Assembly (NCBI RefSeq): GCF_019192735.1
Contig: NZ_JAHTKP010000006.1
Location: 1 to 64,000 of the forward strand
Length of the DNA stretch: 64,000 nucleotides
Source of the DNA: Kitasatospora aureofaciens
GTDB taxonomy: Bacteria > Actinomycetota > Actinomycetes > Streptomycetales > Streptomycetaceae
Direction of reading: 5' to 3'
The notes below the pieces were generated by a model. That model was not told the origin of the DNA, searched no databases, and was given only the letters and a program-made list of their open reading frames with translations. Both the position numbers and the translations under genes were made by a program. Below, piece by piece: positions 1-8,512 of the stretch (position 1 is its first letter; each line of letters opens with the position of its first letter).

Positions 1-89
1 CGGCAGCCGCTCTCAACGGCCGGGCGGGGAGCGGCGGGCGCGCGCGGCAGCCCCCCTCAGGCGCCGGCCGTACCGTCCGACGGCGCGCC

Positions 90-728
90 TCAGCCACCCG
101 CCGGGCGGACGCCGCCCGAGTAGACCGTGCCGGGGAAGACCTCGCAGCCCTCCACCGGCAGCTCCTCGATCGTCTCGTTCGCGGCGGCGGGCACGCCGAG
201 CCAGCGGACGGCGCACGCGACCGCCGCCCGTGCCTGGCGCAGCCCGGGCGCGCCCCAGCCCAGGAGCTCGACCGCGAGCCCGGGCGCGACCAGCAGCCGC
301 CGGTAGTGCCGGCCGGACGCCGGGTCCGGAACGCTCGGGCCGACCGCCCGCAGCGCCGCCGCCATCCGCACCCGGGCGCACTCGTGCCCGCCGTTGGCCG
401 AACCGACCCGGTCGTAGAGGTAACCGAGGTAGTACGGCCGGCCGATCACGGCCTGGGCCTCCTCGGCGGCCTCCCGCGCCAGGGCGGAGGCCGGGTCCCC
501 GGCGTCCTCCGGCTCCAGCGAGCCGCCGGGCAGCGAGCAGATGCCGTCCCGGGGGTTGACCAGGGTCAGCACCCGCCCGTCCGGCGCGAACAGCCACCCC
601 CACGACTGCTTCACCGGCAGCCCCTCGGGCACCTGCTCGCCCGGCCGCCACGGCCACCCCGCGGTGGGACGCCGGCGCACCCGGCCGAGCAGCTCGGCGA
701 TCTCCGCGCTGTACTCGATCCTGCTCAT
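90..728 (-). CDS. NUDIX hydrolase-domain protein
   Basis: A 212-residue protein carrying a NUDIX fold: the GGSLEPED turn (about residues 68-75) followed by REAAEE (85-90) matches the Nudix box, although the usual glycine after EExG is a glutamine, so the box is slightly degenerate. NUDIX enzymes hydrolyse nucleoside diphosphates linked to another moiety; the substrate cannot be told from sequence. The ATG at 728 (MSRIEYSAE) is chosen because residues upstream look non-coding; an upstream start at 836 stays open but has no support. It is followed on the same strand, after a gap, by nothing readable before the window edge. Family call is firm, substrate unknown. Confidence 0.82.
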   Translation of the reverse strand: MSRIEYSAEIAELLGRVRRRPTAGWPWRPGEQVPEGLPVKQSWGWLFAPDGRVLTLVNPRDGICSLPGGSLEPEDAGDPASALAREAAEEAQAVIGRPYYLGYLYDRVGSANGGHECARVRMAAALRAVGPSVPDPASGRHYRRLLVAPGLAVELLGWGAPGLRQARAAVACAVRWLGVPAAANETIEELPVEGCEVFPGTVYSGGVRPAGG

Positions 729-934
729 GCGCCCCCCTCTCGGTGTCGGGCTCGCCGGGACCGACGGGACGCGAGGCTGACCTGCGGAGCGCGGTTCGGG
801 GCGGAGCGGCGGGAGCGACGGCGTGGGGCACCGCACGCTCCTGCTGTTGATCTTCCCCGAAATCTTCCCCGAACAGGCGGTCGATGAACAGTCCCCAGCG
901 CCGCTTGGTGGACGCGAAGGCGGAAAGTACCTGG
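729..934. other. Intergenic gap with a 12-bp tandem duplication
   Basis: No gene is supported here. The stretch holds two adjacent perfect copies of ATCTTCCCCGAA (850-861 and 862-873). A minus-strand frame opening at a GTG at 951 reads as plausible protein for about 40 residues (containing KRRWGLFIDRLFGED) but then runs on through the NUDIX gene in another frame, so I treat it as a possible decayed or spurious frame. Confidence 0.4.
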
Positions 935-2029
935 TCAGGCCAGGGGCTCACCTCCGTCCTCGGGGCCGTCCGCCGGGTCGTTGTCGGCCGTCGCCGGGAA
1001 CTCCGGCAGCGCGAAGCCGGGCCTCGGGAGCGCCCCGGACGGGAAGGGCACGCCCCGCCCGGCGCCGTCGGCCAGCTCGTCGAACACCTCGTGGGCGCCC
1101 ATCGGCCGCAACCGCCCGCCGGCCAGCGCCCACCCGCGCACCAGCAGCCCCTCGGGCCCCGCATCCCCGTGCAGCAGCAGCGCGCCCGCGCCGCCGACGG
1201 CCACACCCGCCGCCAGCGTCACGCAGAAGGCCTCCGTGTCCCGCCCGCCCGGGAACAAGGTGCCCGCCTCGACGCACAGCTCGGCCGCCGCGGTGAGCTG
1301 CTCGCCGTCCTCGGGGCCGTGGCAACGCAGCGTCAGCAGGTGACAGCCCTCCCCCGCGCCCTCGGCCACCGCCACGTAGACCGCGGTGACGTACGCCATC
1401 ACCGCCTCCAGCTGCCGCTGCCCGGCGAGGTCCGCGCCGACGGCGCTCAGCAGGACGTCGCAGGCGACGGACATCCGCACCCTGGCCCGGTGGTCGTCCA
1501 GCAGCAGCGGGACCAGCTCGGCCAGCCGCTCCCCCGCGTAGACGAACGGCTCCCCCGCCAGCTCGGGATCGCCCGCGTACGCGACCCGGGCGACGGCGGT
1601 GCCGGGATCGAGGCCGACCGCCTCGCAGTAGTCCGCGTAGTCGGCCGCCTCCATGACCCGGAGGTGCACCTCCAGTCCCTGCCCGCGCAGGGCCCGCAGC
1701 TGCTCCTCCGTCCGCCGCAGGTACTCCCGGTGCGCGAGCTCGCCGAACAGCCCGTGCCGGGCCAGCCCGGCGAAGTCGGCTGCCCCGACGGCCACCGCCA
1801 CGGCCACCGGCAACGGCGGCGGTGCCCCGCGCGCCCGCCCACCCGGCCGCCGCCCCCAGGCCCCCGCATTGCCGCCACCGCCACCCGGCGGCCGCCCGTT
1901 GCCCGGCCCGCCCGAGGCGGCCCCACCCCGCCCGGGACCACTCCCAGCAGGCCGGGCCCCACGCCCGGCCAGCAACCGCACCCGCGCCGACCGGCCGAAC
2001 GCCCCTGCCATCCGCCCCTGCACCGACAT
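935..2029 (-). CDS. Hypothetical protein with Gly/Ala/Arg-rich N-terminal region
   Basis: A 364-residue protein I do not recognise. The first roughly 70 residues are low-complexity (Gly, Arg, Pro, Ala), then a well-formed globular region begins near GAADFAGLARHGLFGELAH and continues to the acidic C-terminus (PADGPEDGGEPLA). Third-position GC is high throughout and the frame is intact. The ATG at 2029 is preceded by GAGGAG at good spacing (GAGGAGTGGACC then ATG); an internal ATG at 2011 would remove only six residues. No signal peptide or membrane segment is evident. Divergent from sbcD. Function unknown. Confidence 0.6.
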   Translation of the reverse strand: MSVQGRMAGAFGRSARVRLLAGRGARPAGSGPGRGGAASGGPGNGRPPGGGGGNAGAWGRRPGGRARGAPPPLPVAVAVAVGAADFAGLARHGLFGELAHREYLRRTEEQLRALRGQGLEVHLRVMEAADYADYCEAVGLDPGTAVARVAYAGDPELAGEPFVYAGERLAELVPLLLDDHRARVRMSVACDVLLSAVGADLAGQRQLEAVMAYVTAVYVAVAEGAGEGCHLLTLRCHGPEDGEQLTAAAELCVEAGTLFPGGRDTEAFCVTLAAGVAVGGAGALLLHGDAGPEGLLVRGWALAGGRLRPMGAHEVFDELADGAGRGVPFPSGALPRPGFALPEFPATADNDPADGPEDGGEPLA

Positions 2030-2297
2030 GGTCCACTCCTCACCCCTCGCCCACCGCGGACACGACCGCCCGCTCGCCGACCGCCCACAGCGCCCGGCGA
2101 TGAGGAACATACACACCGTCACTGACAATCGACCCTGCGCAATCGAACACGCCCCTCCCGGAACGCCCAGGGAGCGCCCACGGCGGGTACCGGAACGCGC
2201 ACGACGCCCGGAAGCCACCGCCCGCGGACCGGAGCGAGTACCACCTCCCGAAACCCCCGGGTCCACAGTTCCGGGCGGAATTGTCAGTTGCGGACGT

Positions 2298-2303
2298 TAG
2301 GGT
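2298..2303 (+). promoter_or_regulatory. Leaderless-type -10 hexamer (TAGGGT) for sbcD
   Basis: TAGGGT ends 8 bases before the sbcD ATG at 2312, the arrangement expected of an actinobacterial leaderless transcript. The GGGGACC between them could also serve as a weak ribosome site, so the mode of initiation is not settled. Confidence 0.5.
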
Positions 2304-2311
2304 CGGGGACC

Positions 2312-3481
2312 ATGCGACTGCTGCATACCTCCGACTGGCATCTCGGGCGTTCGTTCCACCGGGAGAGCCTGCACGACGCCCAGCGTGCCTTTCTCGACCA
2401 CCTGGTGGCGGTGGTCGAGGAGGAGCGCGTGGACGCCGTGCTGGTGGCCGGGGACGTGTACGACCGCGCGCTGCCGGGGCTGGACGCGGTCGCGCTGTTC
2501 GACGACGTGCTGCACCGGCTGGCCGGGCTCGGGGTGCCGACGGTGTTCATCAGCGGCAACCACGACTCGGCCCGCCGGCTGGGCGTCGGTGCCGGGCTGA
2601 TCGGGCGCACGGGCATCCACCTGCGCACGGACCCGGGCGAGTGCGCCGTGCCGGTGCTGCTGGCCGACGAGCACGGGCCGGTCGCCGTGTACGGGCTGCC
2701 GTACCTGGAGCCGACGCTGGTGCGCGAGCGGTTCGGGCTGGAGCGCGGCGGGCACGCGGCGGTGCTGGGCGCGGCGATGGACCGGGTGCGGGACGATCTC
2801 GCCGCCCGGCCTGAGGGGACGCGCGCGGTTGTACTGGCGCATGCCTTCGTCACCGGGGGCGCGCCGAGCGACAGCGAGCGGGACATCGCGGTCGGCGGGG
2901 TCGCCGCCGTACCCGCCTCGGTGTTCGACGGCGTGCACTACGCCGCGCTCGGCCACCTGCACGGCTGCCAGACCCTCACCCCGCACCTGCGCTACAGCGG
3001 CTCCCCGCTCGCCTACTCCTTCTCCGAGGTGAACCAGCGCAAGAGCATGTGGCTGGTCGATCTCGCCGCCGACGGCTCGGTGGCGGCCGAGCGCGTCGAC
3101 TGCCCGCAGCCGCGCCCGCTGGCCACCCTGCGCGACAGGCTCGACGCCCTGCTCACCGACGAGAAGTACGCACCGTTCGAGCAGTCCTGGGTCCAGGCCA
3201 CCCTCACCGACGCCGCCCGCCCGAGCGAGCCCATGGAGCGCCTGCGCCGCCGCTTCCCGCACACCCTGCAGCTGCTCTTCGACCCCGAGGAGACGGAGGC
3301 CACAGCGTCCCGCTCGTACGCGGCCCGGGTCAGCGGACGGGCCGACCTGGAGATCGCGGAGGGCTTCCTGCGGCACGTACGCCCCGGCGCCGAGCCGGAC
3401 GGGGACGAACTCGGCTGGCTCCGGGCCGGGTTCGAGAGCGTGCGGGAGACCGCCGAGCGGAAGGCGGACCTGCCCCGATGA
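2312..3481 (+). CDS. sbcD: Exonuclease subunit SbcD (Mre11-type)
   Basis: A 389-residue calcineurin-like metallophosphoesterase: DWHLG (8-12), GDVYD (47-51), GNHD (82-85) and later ALGHLHG provide the metal ligands expected of SbcD/Mre11. With SbcC it forms an ATP-dependent nuclease that opens hairpins and trims protein-blocked DNA ends. The ATG at 2312 gives the canonical start MRLLHTSDWHLG, so the longer frame from 2288 is rejected. The stop TGA overlaps the sbcC ATG by four bases (ATGA), implying translational coupling and equimolar production. Length is normal for the family. Confidence 0.96.
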   Translation: MRLLHTSDWHLGRSFHRESLHDAQRAFLDHLVAVVEEERVDAVLVAGDVYDRALPGLDAVALFDDVLHRLAGLGVPTVFISGNHDSARRLGVGAGLIGRTGIHLRTDPGECAVPVLLADEHGPVAVYGLPYLEPTLVRERFGLERGGHAAVLGAAMDRVRDDLAARPEGTRAVVLAHAFVTGGAPSDSERDIAVGGVAAVPASVFDGVHYAALGHLHGCQTLTPHLRYSGSPLAYSFSEVNQRKSMWLVDLAADGSVAAERVDCPQPRPLATLRDRLDALLTDEKYAPFEQSWVQATLTDAARPSEPMERLRRRFPHTLQLLFDPEETEATASRSYAARVSGRADLEIAEGFLRHVRPGAEPDGDELGWLRAGFESVRETAERKADLPR

Positions 3482-6400
3482 GGCTGCACCGGCTCACCGT
3501 CACCGCCTTCGGCCCGTTCGCGGGCAGCGAGTCGGTGGATTTCGACGCGCTCGCCGCCGGCGGGCTGTTCCTGCTGCGCGGCGCCACCGGCGCGGGCAAG
3601 AGCAGCGTGCTGGACGCGGTCTGCTTCGCCCTCTACGGCGACGTGCCGGGCAGCCGCAGGGCCAGCCGGCTGCGCAGCGACCACGCCGACCCGCACCGGC
3701 TGACCGAGGTGCGGCTGGAGCTGACGCTCGGCGGGCGGCGGCTGCAGATCACCCGGCTGCCGGAGCAGCGGCGGCCGAAGAAGGTCGGCTCCGGCACGAC
3801 GGTCGAGCGGCCGCAGACGCTGCTGCGCGAGTGGGCGGCCGACATGGGGGACGGCATGCCGGGCTGGCGGGCGGTCAGCAAGTCGCACCAGGAGGCCGGG
3901 GAGGAGATCCACCGGCTGATCGGCATGAACCGCGAGCAGTTCTGCCAGGTCGTGCTGCTGCCGCAGGGCGACTTCGCGCGGTTCCTCAAGGCCGACTCGG
4001 AGGAACGCGGCAAGCTGCTGCGGCGGCTGTTCGACACCGAGCGGTTCCAGCACGTCGAGGCGTGGCTGGCGGAGCAGCGGCGCGCCCAGGAGGCCGCCGT
4101 CCAGGCCGGGCGGCGCCAGCTGCGCGATCTCGCCAGCAAGGCCGAACAGGCGGCCGGCCCCGGCGCCGAGCCGGCCGACGGCTGGGTGCCCGCCGAGGAG
4201 GAGTCCGCCGAGCTGACGGCGGGCGTGCTCGGCTGGGCGGCGATCCTGCGCGCCGGCGCGGCCGAGCAGAAGGCCGTCGCGGACGCGGCGCTGGCGGGCG
4301 CCGAGGCGGACCACCTCGCGGCCCAGCAGGCCCGCGAGGCCGTCGAGGAGCTGGCCGGGCGCCAGCACCGCCACCGGCAGGCCGGGCAACAGGCCGAACG
4401 GCTGGCCGAGTTCGGGCCGGCCGTGGAGCGCGACCGGCGACGGCTGGCCGCCGCGCAGGCTGCCGTCGGGGTGGAGTCCGCGCTGCGCCTGCGCGAGAGC
4501 GCCGCCGAGGCGTACGGCCGCGCCCAGGATGCCGAGCGCCGCCACCGCGATGCGCTGGCCCGCACCGGCGGCGAGGGCCCGGCGCTGGCCGGGGCCGGGG
4601 CCACGGAACTCACCGAGGCCGAACTGCGGCTGCGCGCCGAGGTGGTGCGCCTGGAGGCGGCCCGGGCGGACGAGCGGCGCTGCGCCGAACTCGCCCGCGA
4701 GCTGCGGACCGTGGACGAGAAGCGGCTGCACGCCGAGGACCTCGCCGAGGAGGCCGAGAACTGGCTGGCCGACTTCGACGGCCGCCTGGGCCGACTCCAG
4801 GAAGAGCAGGCCGGGGCGCAGGCGGCAAGCGCCCGGGTCGAGCAACTGGACGGCCGCCGCGCCGAGTTGACCGCCCGCCTGGACGCCGCCCGGGAGCGCG
4901 ACGGCCTGCGGGGCGAGATCACCGCCGCCGAACCGCGCGTGCTCGCGCTGCGCACCGCCGCGCTGGACGCCCGCGAGCACAGCCAGGACCTGCGCGAGCG
5001 CCGGCTCACCGGCATGGCCGCCGAGCTGGCCGAGCAGCTGCGGGCGGGCGAGGCCTGCCGGGTCTGCGGCTCGCCCGAGCACCCGGCACCCGCCGAGACC
5101 GCCCCGGACCGCCGGGTCAGCGCCGCCGACGAGGACCGGGCGCGCGCCGCCCAGAGCGCCGCCGAGCAGGCGGCGTCGGACGCCGAACAGGCCCTCACCG
5201 CGCTGCGCGTCCGCGAGGCGACGGCCGCCGGGGCGGCCGGGCCGGACGGCACCGACGCGCTCGCGGAGGCCCTCGCCGCGCTGGCGCGCGAGCACCGCGA
5301 GGCGCGACAGGCCGCGGAGGCGCTCGGCCGGGTCGAGCACGAGATCGGCCGGCTCTCCGACGACCGTGCCCGCCGGCTCGACGAGCTGCGCGAGGCCCGC
5401 GAGCGCGGCGCCGTCCTCACCGACCGGATCGAGGCCCTCCACGCCGAGCAGCGGGAGCTCACCGCCCGGGTGGCCGCCGCCCGGGGCGAGGCGGCCTCCG
5501 TCGCCGAGCGGGCCGAGGCCCTCGCCCAACTCGCCGAGGGCGTAGCCGCCTTGGCCGATACCGCCCGGGCCCGCGCAGAAGCGGAAGCCCGGCTCGCCGA
5601 CACCGACGACGAGCTCGGCAAGGCGGCGGCCGCGGCCGGCTTCCCGAGCGCCGAGGAGGCACTCGCTGTCCTGCTCCCCCGCGAGCAGCGCGAACAGCTG
5701 GAGGCCCGGCTGGACCGGCACCGAGCCGAACTCGCCGCCGTCCGGCACGAGCTCGCGCTGCCCGAACTCGCCGCGGCGGCGGCCCGTCCCGCCGCCGACC
5801 TGCCCGCCGCCCAGTCCGCACTCGACGCCGCCACCGGCCGACTGCGCCGGGCGCACGCCGCCCAGGCCGCGGCCCGCGAGCGCTGCGAGGCGCTGGCCGC
5901 GATCGGCCGGCAGCTCACCGCACTGGCCGCCGAGCTGGCCCCCGCCCTGCTCCGGTACGGGCGGATCAACCGGCTCGCCGCGCTGGCCGCCGGCACCTCC
6001 ACCGAGAACCGGCTCCGGATGCGCCTGGAGTCGTACGTCCTGGCAGCCCGGCTGGAGCAGGTCGCGGCCGCGGCCAGCGACCGGCTGGTCCGGATGTCGG
6101 GCGGCCGGTACATCCTTGTCCACAGCGACGACCGCGGCACCGGCAACAAGCGCTCGGGCCTGGCGCTGCGCGTCGTCGACGCCTGGACCGGTACCGAGCG
6201 GGACACCGCGACGCTCTCCGGCGGCGAGAGCTTCTTCGCCTCCCTCGCCCTGGCCCTCGGCCTCGCCGACGTCGTCACCGACGAGGCGGGCGGCATGCCG
6301 CTCGACACCCTGTTCATCGACGAGGGCTTCGGCACGCTCGACGAGCAGTCGCTGGAGGAGGTGATGGACGTCCTCGACGGCCTGCGCGAGCGCGACCGCG

Positions 6401-6516
6401 CGGTCGGCATCGTCAGCCACGTCGCGGACCTGCGCAGCCGCATCCCCGCCCAGCTCCTGGTCCGCAAGGGCCGGCACGGCTCGACCCTGGCCCTGGCCGG
6501 GCGGGAGGACGCCTGA
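3478..6516 (+). CDS. sbcC: Exonuclease subunit SbcC (Rad50-type ATPase)
   Basis: A 1012-residue SMC-like ATPase. The N-terminal Walker A is GATGAGKS (35-42); long Ala/Glu/Arg/Leu heptad-rich stretches form the coiled coil; the zinc hook CRVC is at 527-530, about the middle; the C-terminal lobe has the signature LSGGES (913-918) and a Walker B/D-loop FIDEGFGTLD (about 946-955). These are all Rad50/SbcC hallmarks, so the protein should dimerise through the hook and bind SbcD near the coil base. It is coupled to sbcD by ATGA. A long minus-strand open frame across the gene is a GC-bias shadow. Confidence 0.97.
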   Translation: MRLHRLTVTAFGPFAGSESVDFDALAAGGLFLLRGATGAGKSSVLDAVCFALYGDVPGSRRASRLRSDHADPHRLTEVRLELTLGGRRLQITRLPEQRRPKKVGSGTTVERPQTLLREWAADMGDGMPGWRAVSKSHQEAGEEIHRLIGMNREQFCQVVLLPQGDFARFLKADSEERGKLLRRLFDTERFQHVEAWLAEQRRAQEAAVQAGRRQLRDLASKAEQAAGPGAEPADGWVPAEEESAELTAGVLGWAAILRAGAAEQKAVADAALAGAEADHLAAQQAREAVEELAGRQHRHRQAGQQAERLAEFGPAVERDRRRLAAAQAAVGVESALRLRESAAEAYGRAQDAERRHRDALARTGGEGPALAGAGATELTEAELRLRAEVVRLEAARADERRCAELARELRTVDEKRLHAEDLAEEAENWLADFDGRLGRLQEEQAGAQAASARVEQLDGRRAELTARLDAARERDGLRGEITAAEPRVLALRTAALDAREHSQDLRERRLTGMAAELAEQLRAGEACRVCGSPEHPAPAETAPDRRVSAADEDRARAAQSAAEQAASDAEQALTALRVREATAAGAAGPDGTDALAEALAALAREHREARQAAEALGRVEHEIGRLSDDRARRLDELREARERGAVLTDRIEALHAEQRELTARVAAARGEAASVAERAEALAQLAEGVAALADTARARAEAEARLADTDDELGKAAAAAGFPSAEEALAVLLPREQREQLEARLDRHRAELAAVRHELALPELAAAAARPAADLPAAQSALDAATGRLRRAHAAQAAARERCEALAAIGRQLTALAAELAPALLRYGRINRLAALAAGTSTENRLRMRLESYVLAARLEQVAAAASDRLVRMSGGRYILVHSDDRGTGNKRSGLALRVVDAWTGTERDTATLSGGESFFASLALALGLADVVTDEAGGMPLDTLFIDEGFGTLDEQSLEEVMDVLDGLRERDRAVGIVSHVADLRSRIPAQLLVRKGRHGSTLALAGREDA

Positions 6517-6538
6517 CGCCTGAGGCCCGGCGCTTGCG

Positions 6539-6754
6539 TCAGCCCGAGCAGGCGATGCGCTGTGCCTGCTGCCAGGCGCAGACCGGGCAGAGCGTGGTGC
6601 CCGGGTGGTCGGCGGGCAGCTCGGTCGGCTCCCCGCACAGCACACAGTCGGCCCGCGGACCGGTCAGCGCCGGATCGTGCACCAGCGCGGCCTCGGCGCC
6701 CTCGTCGGGGGTCAGGGCGCAGACCGCCGGGTCCGCCGTCTCGCTATCGCTCAT
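6539..6754 (-). CDS. Small zinc-ribbon-like protein
   Basis: A 71-residue protein with two CxxC knuckles, CVLC (about 37-40) and CPVC (about 57-60), spaced as in a treble-clef or zinc-ribbon, so it probably binds one zinc. The N-terminus is acidic. The ATG at 6754 has a good ribosome site (GGAAGG just upstream on the minus strand). It lies tail-to-tail with sbcC, with only 22 bases between stops. Function is unknown. Confidence 0.7.
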   Translation of the reverse strand: MSDSETADPAVCALTPDEGAEAALVHDPALTGPRADCVLCGEPTELPADHPGTTLCPVCAWQQAQRIACSG

Positions 6755-6840
6755 GCCGCCTTCCTACTTCGCGCACCCGCGGCACCGCAAGGCGGCCGTA
6801 CAGAGCGGCTGGCGGGCGGGGGGACGGATGGCAGCGAACG

Positions 6841-6907
6841 GCGAACAACTAACAGATGACAGATGACAAACTCTGAAATCTGTCATCTGTTAGTTGTTCG
6901 CTGTCAT
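6841..6907. repeat. Heptad-built palindrome, copy A
   Basis: Perfect 22-bp inverted repeat: left arm 6841-6862, right arm 6880-6901, loop 6863-6879. The arms are made of 7-base units related to CAGATGA (left) and TCATCTG (right), much more AT-rich than the surroundings. It lies between the starts of two divergent genes (6754 minus, 6960 plus), so it is not a terminator of either. One of six related copies in the window. Confidence 0.9.
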
Positions 6908-6947
6908 CCGGGCCGCCCCCGCCGCCCGCCGGCCCGACCGCCCCCGC

Positions 6948-6953
6948 TACGGT
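6948..6953 (+). promoter_or_regulatory. Leaderless-type -10 hexamer (TACGGT)
   Basis: TACGGT ends six bases before the ATG at 6960 and there is no Shine-Dalgarno-like sequence, so the DUF1990 gene is probably translated from a leaderless mRNA. Confidence 0.55.
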
Positions 6954-6959
6954 GACGGC

Positions 6960-7529
6960 ATGCGCCAGGACCTCCACCAGCGTCTCCTCGCCGCCCGGGC
7001 CGCCGCGCCGACGTACCCCGAGGTCGGGGCCACCCGGGAGGGGCGGCTGCCGGACGGGTACGCACACCTGCGGCGGCGGGTGCACCTCGGCCGCGGGCCC
7101 GAGGTGCTGGAGCGGGCCGGGCGCTACGTCCTCGGCTGGGGCAGCCAGTTGGGCACCGGCTTCGCCGTCCACCCGTACGCGCCCGCCGAGGAGGGGGCGA
7201 CAGTCCTGCTGCGGCTGAGCCTCCCGGGGACCCGCCGGCCGCACCTCGTCATCCCGTGCCGGGTGGTGTGGACGGTGGACGAGCCGGACCGGATCGGCTT
7301 CGCGTACGGCACGCTGCCCGGGCACCCGGAGTGCGGCGAGGAGTCGTTCCTGGTGAGCATGGACCCCGACGGCGAGGTCTGGTTCGAGGTCGCCGCCTTC
7401 TCCCGGCTGGCCGCCTGGTACGCCCGCGTGGGCCGCCCGGTCGCGGCGCTCTGCCAGTACCTGGCGATCGAGCGCTACCTCGCCGCGGTGGCCGCCGCCG
7501 TTGCCGGCCCCGCCGCGAAGCGCACCTGA
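6960..7529 (+). CDS. DUF1990 family protein
   Basis: A 189-residue protein matching the DUF1990 (UPF0548) family found in actinobacteria and plants. The family pattern is visible: a GRGPEVLERAGRYVLGWG segment (about 42-59), a core containing FAVHP and FAYGTLPGHPECGEE, and FEVAAFSRLAAWYAR near the C-terminus. The GHPECGEESF segment is the most characteristic. No biochemical function is established for the family. Start at 6960 fits the leaderless -10 just upstream. The gene is convergent with the YjbQ-type gene, 28 bases separating the stops. Confidence 0.85.
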   Translation: MRQDLHQRLLAARAAAPTYPEVGATREGRLPDGYAHLRRRVHLGRGPEVLERAGRYVLGWGSQLGTGFAVHPYAPAEEGATVLLRLSLPGTRRPHLVIPCRVVWTVDEPDRIGFAYGTLPGHPECGEESFLVSMDPDGEVWFEVAAFSRLAAWYARVGRPVAALCQYLAIERYLAAVAAAVAGPAAKRT

Positions 7530-7557
7530 GGCAGCAGCCCCGGTCGACCCGGGAAGG

Positions 7558-8004
7558 TCAGCCCAGGAAGGAGAGCCGGACCGTCCGGCGCGGGTTGTCG
7601 CCGTTGGTGTCGACCAGGACCACGGACTGCCAGACGCCGAGCGCCAGTTGGCCCCCGATCACGGGCAGCGTGGCGTGCGGGGCGACCAGGCCGGGGACCA
7701 CGTGGTCGCGGCCGTGGCCGGGGCTGCCGTGGCGGTGGCGCCAGCGGTCGTCGGCGGGGATCAGCTCGCGCAGGGTGGCGAGGAGGTCGTCGTCGCTGCC
7801 GGAACCGGTCTCCAGGACGGCGATGCCGGCGGTGGCGTGCGGGACGAAGACGTTGAGCAGGCCGTCGCGTCCGGCGGCCCGGTCGGTGAGGAACTCGGCG
7901 CAGCGGTCGGTGATGTCGAGCGCGACCTCGCGGCTGCCGGTGGTGATCTCGAAGGTGGCGGTCTGGAACAGACCGGTGGGGTGGGAGTGGATGTTGTCCG
8001 CCAT
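7558..8004 (-). CDS. YjbQ/UPF0047 family protein
   Basis: A 148-residue protein of the YjbQ (UPF0047) family, sometimes annotated as secondary thiamine-phosphate synthase because Escherichia coli YjbQ has that weak activity in vitro. Family residues are evident: NVFVPHATAGIAVLE (His near the active site), HRHG, GDHV-like GRDHVVPGL, and the C-terminal GVWQSVVLVDTNGD. Start at 8004 gives MADNIHSHPTGLF; the longer frame upstream lacks coding character. CAGGAT lies six bases before the start, consistent with a leaderless message. Physiological role unclear. Confidence 0.87.
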   Translation of the reverse strand: MADNIHSHPTGLFQTATFEITTGSREVALDITDRCAEFLTDRAAGRDGLLNVFVPHATAGIAVLETGSGSDDDLLATLRELIPADDRWRHRHGSPGHGRDHVVPGLVAPHATLPVIGGQLALGVWQSVVLVDTNGDNPRRTVRLSFLG

Positions 8005-8058
8005 GGCGCCATCCTGACCCACGTCGCGGGGCCGGGCGCACTGCCCCGCCGACTCCGC

Positions 8059-8086
8059 TTGCCACGCAGGCAAACTGGCATAGGGT
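8059..8086 (+). promoter_or_regulatory. Promoter-like sequence with embedded palindrome
   Basis: TTGCCA (8059-8064) and TAGGGT (8081-8086) are separated by 16 bases and read rightward. The -35 overlaps a TTGCC-N5-GGCAA palindrome (8059-8073). No convincing plus-strand gene lies downstream; the nearest gene is on the opposite strand, so an antisense or small RNA is possible. Confidence 0.4.
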
Positions 8087-8245
8087 GCAAGGTTCAGAGC
8101 AAGATCGAGCCGGCACGGACCGGATCGAACCTGACCGGGCCAAGAACGCTCGAAAGACGTCAAGGCACCAGCAGGCACACCGAAAACCCGACGGTCCATG
8201 AGGTCCGCCGGGCCGGTGCCGGGGTGTGCGGGGCGGGCCGAAGCC

Positions 8246-8512
8246 CTAGCCGCGTCCCCCGAAGAGGCTGCGCCGCAGGCGACGCAGTGGCGCCAGCAGC
8301 GACACCCGCGCGTGGCGGCGCCGCGCCGTCGGGGCGCCGGCGCCGCGCGGCGTCAGCTCCCTTATCAGCCCGAGCGCCTCGGCGGTGTCCACCGCCGGGA
8401 GTGCGGGCGCGCCGAGCACGGCCAGGTGTCGGTCGATCCGGCGGCCGGTCGCGCCGACACCGCACTGGATCGCCGGCACACGGGGCCGAGTCCGCACTTG
8501 CATGTGTTCCAT
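8246..8512 (-). CDS. Small basic hypothetical protein
   Basis: An 88-residue protein (MEHMQVRTRPRVPAIQ...) with high third-position GC and a strongly basic C-terminus (RRRHARVSLLAPLRRLRRSLF). The sequence just before the ATG at 8512 (GGGGTGGGAAAACTG) contains a ribosome site; a GTG twelve bases further upstream would add four residues. I do not recognise the family. No signal peptide. Moderately confident that it is a gene; function unknown. Confidence 0.5.
   Translation of the reverse strand: MEHMQVRTRPRVPAIQCGVGATGRRIDRHLAVLGAPALPAVDTAEALGLIRELTPRGAGAPTARRRHARVSLLAPLRRLRRSLFGGRG

Noticed and set aside
3013..6645. A 1210-codon minus-strand open frame opposite sbcC
   Set aside because: It is fully antisense to a complete SbcC with all catalytic motifs; long antisense frames are expected at this GC content and the translation is low-complexity.
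8085..8201. A 38-codon plus-strand GTG frame after the 8059 promoter
   Set aside because: Third-position GC is far lower than in real genes here and the GTG overlaps the -10 hexamer.
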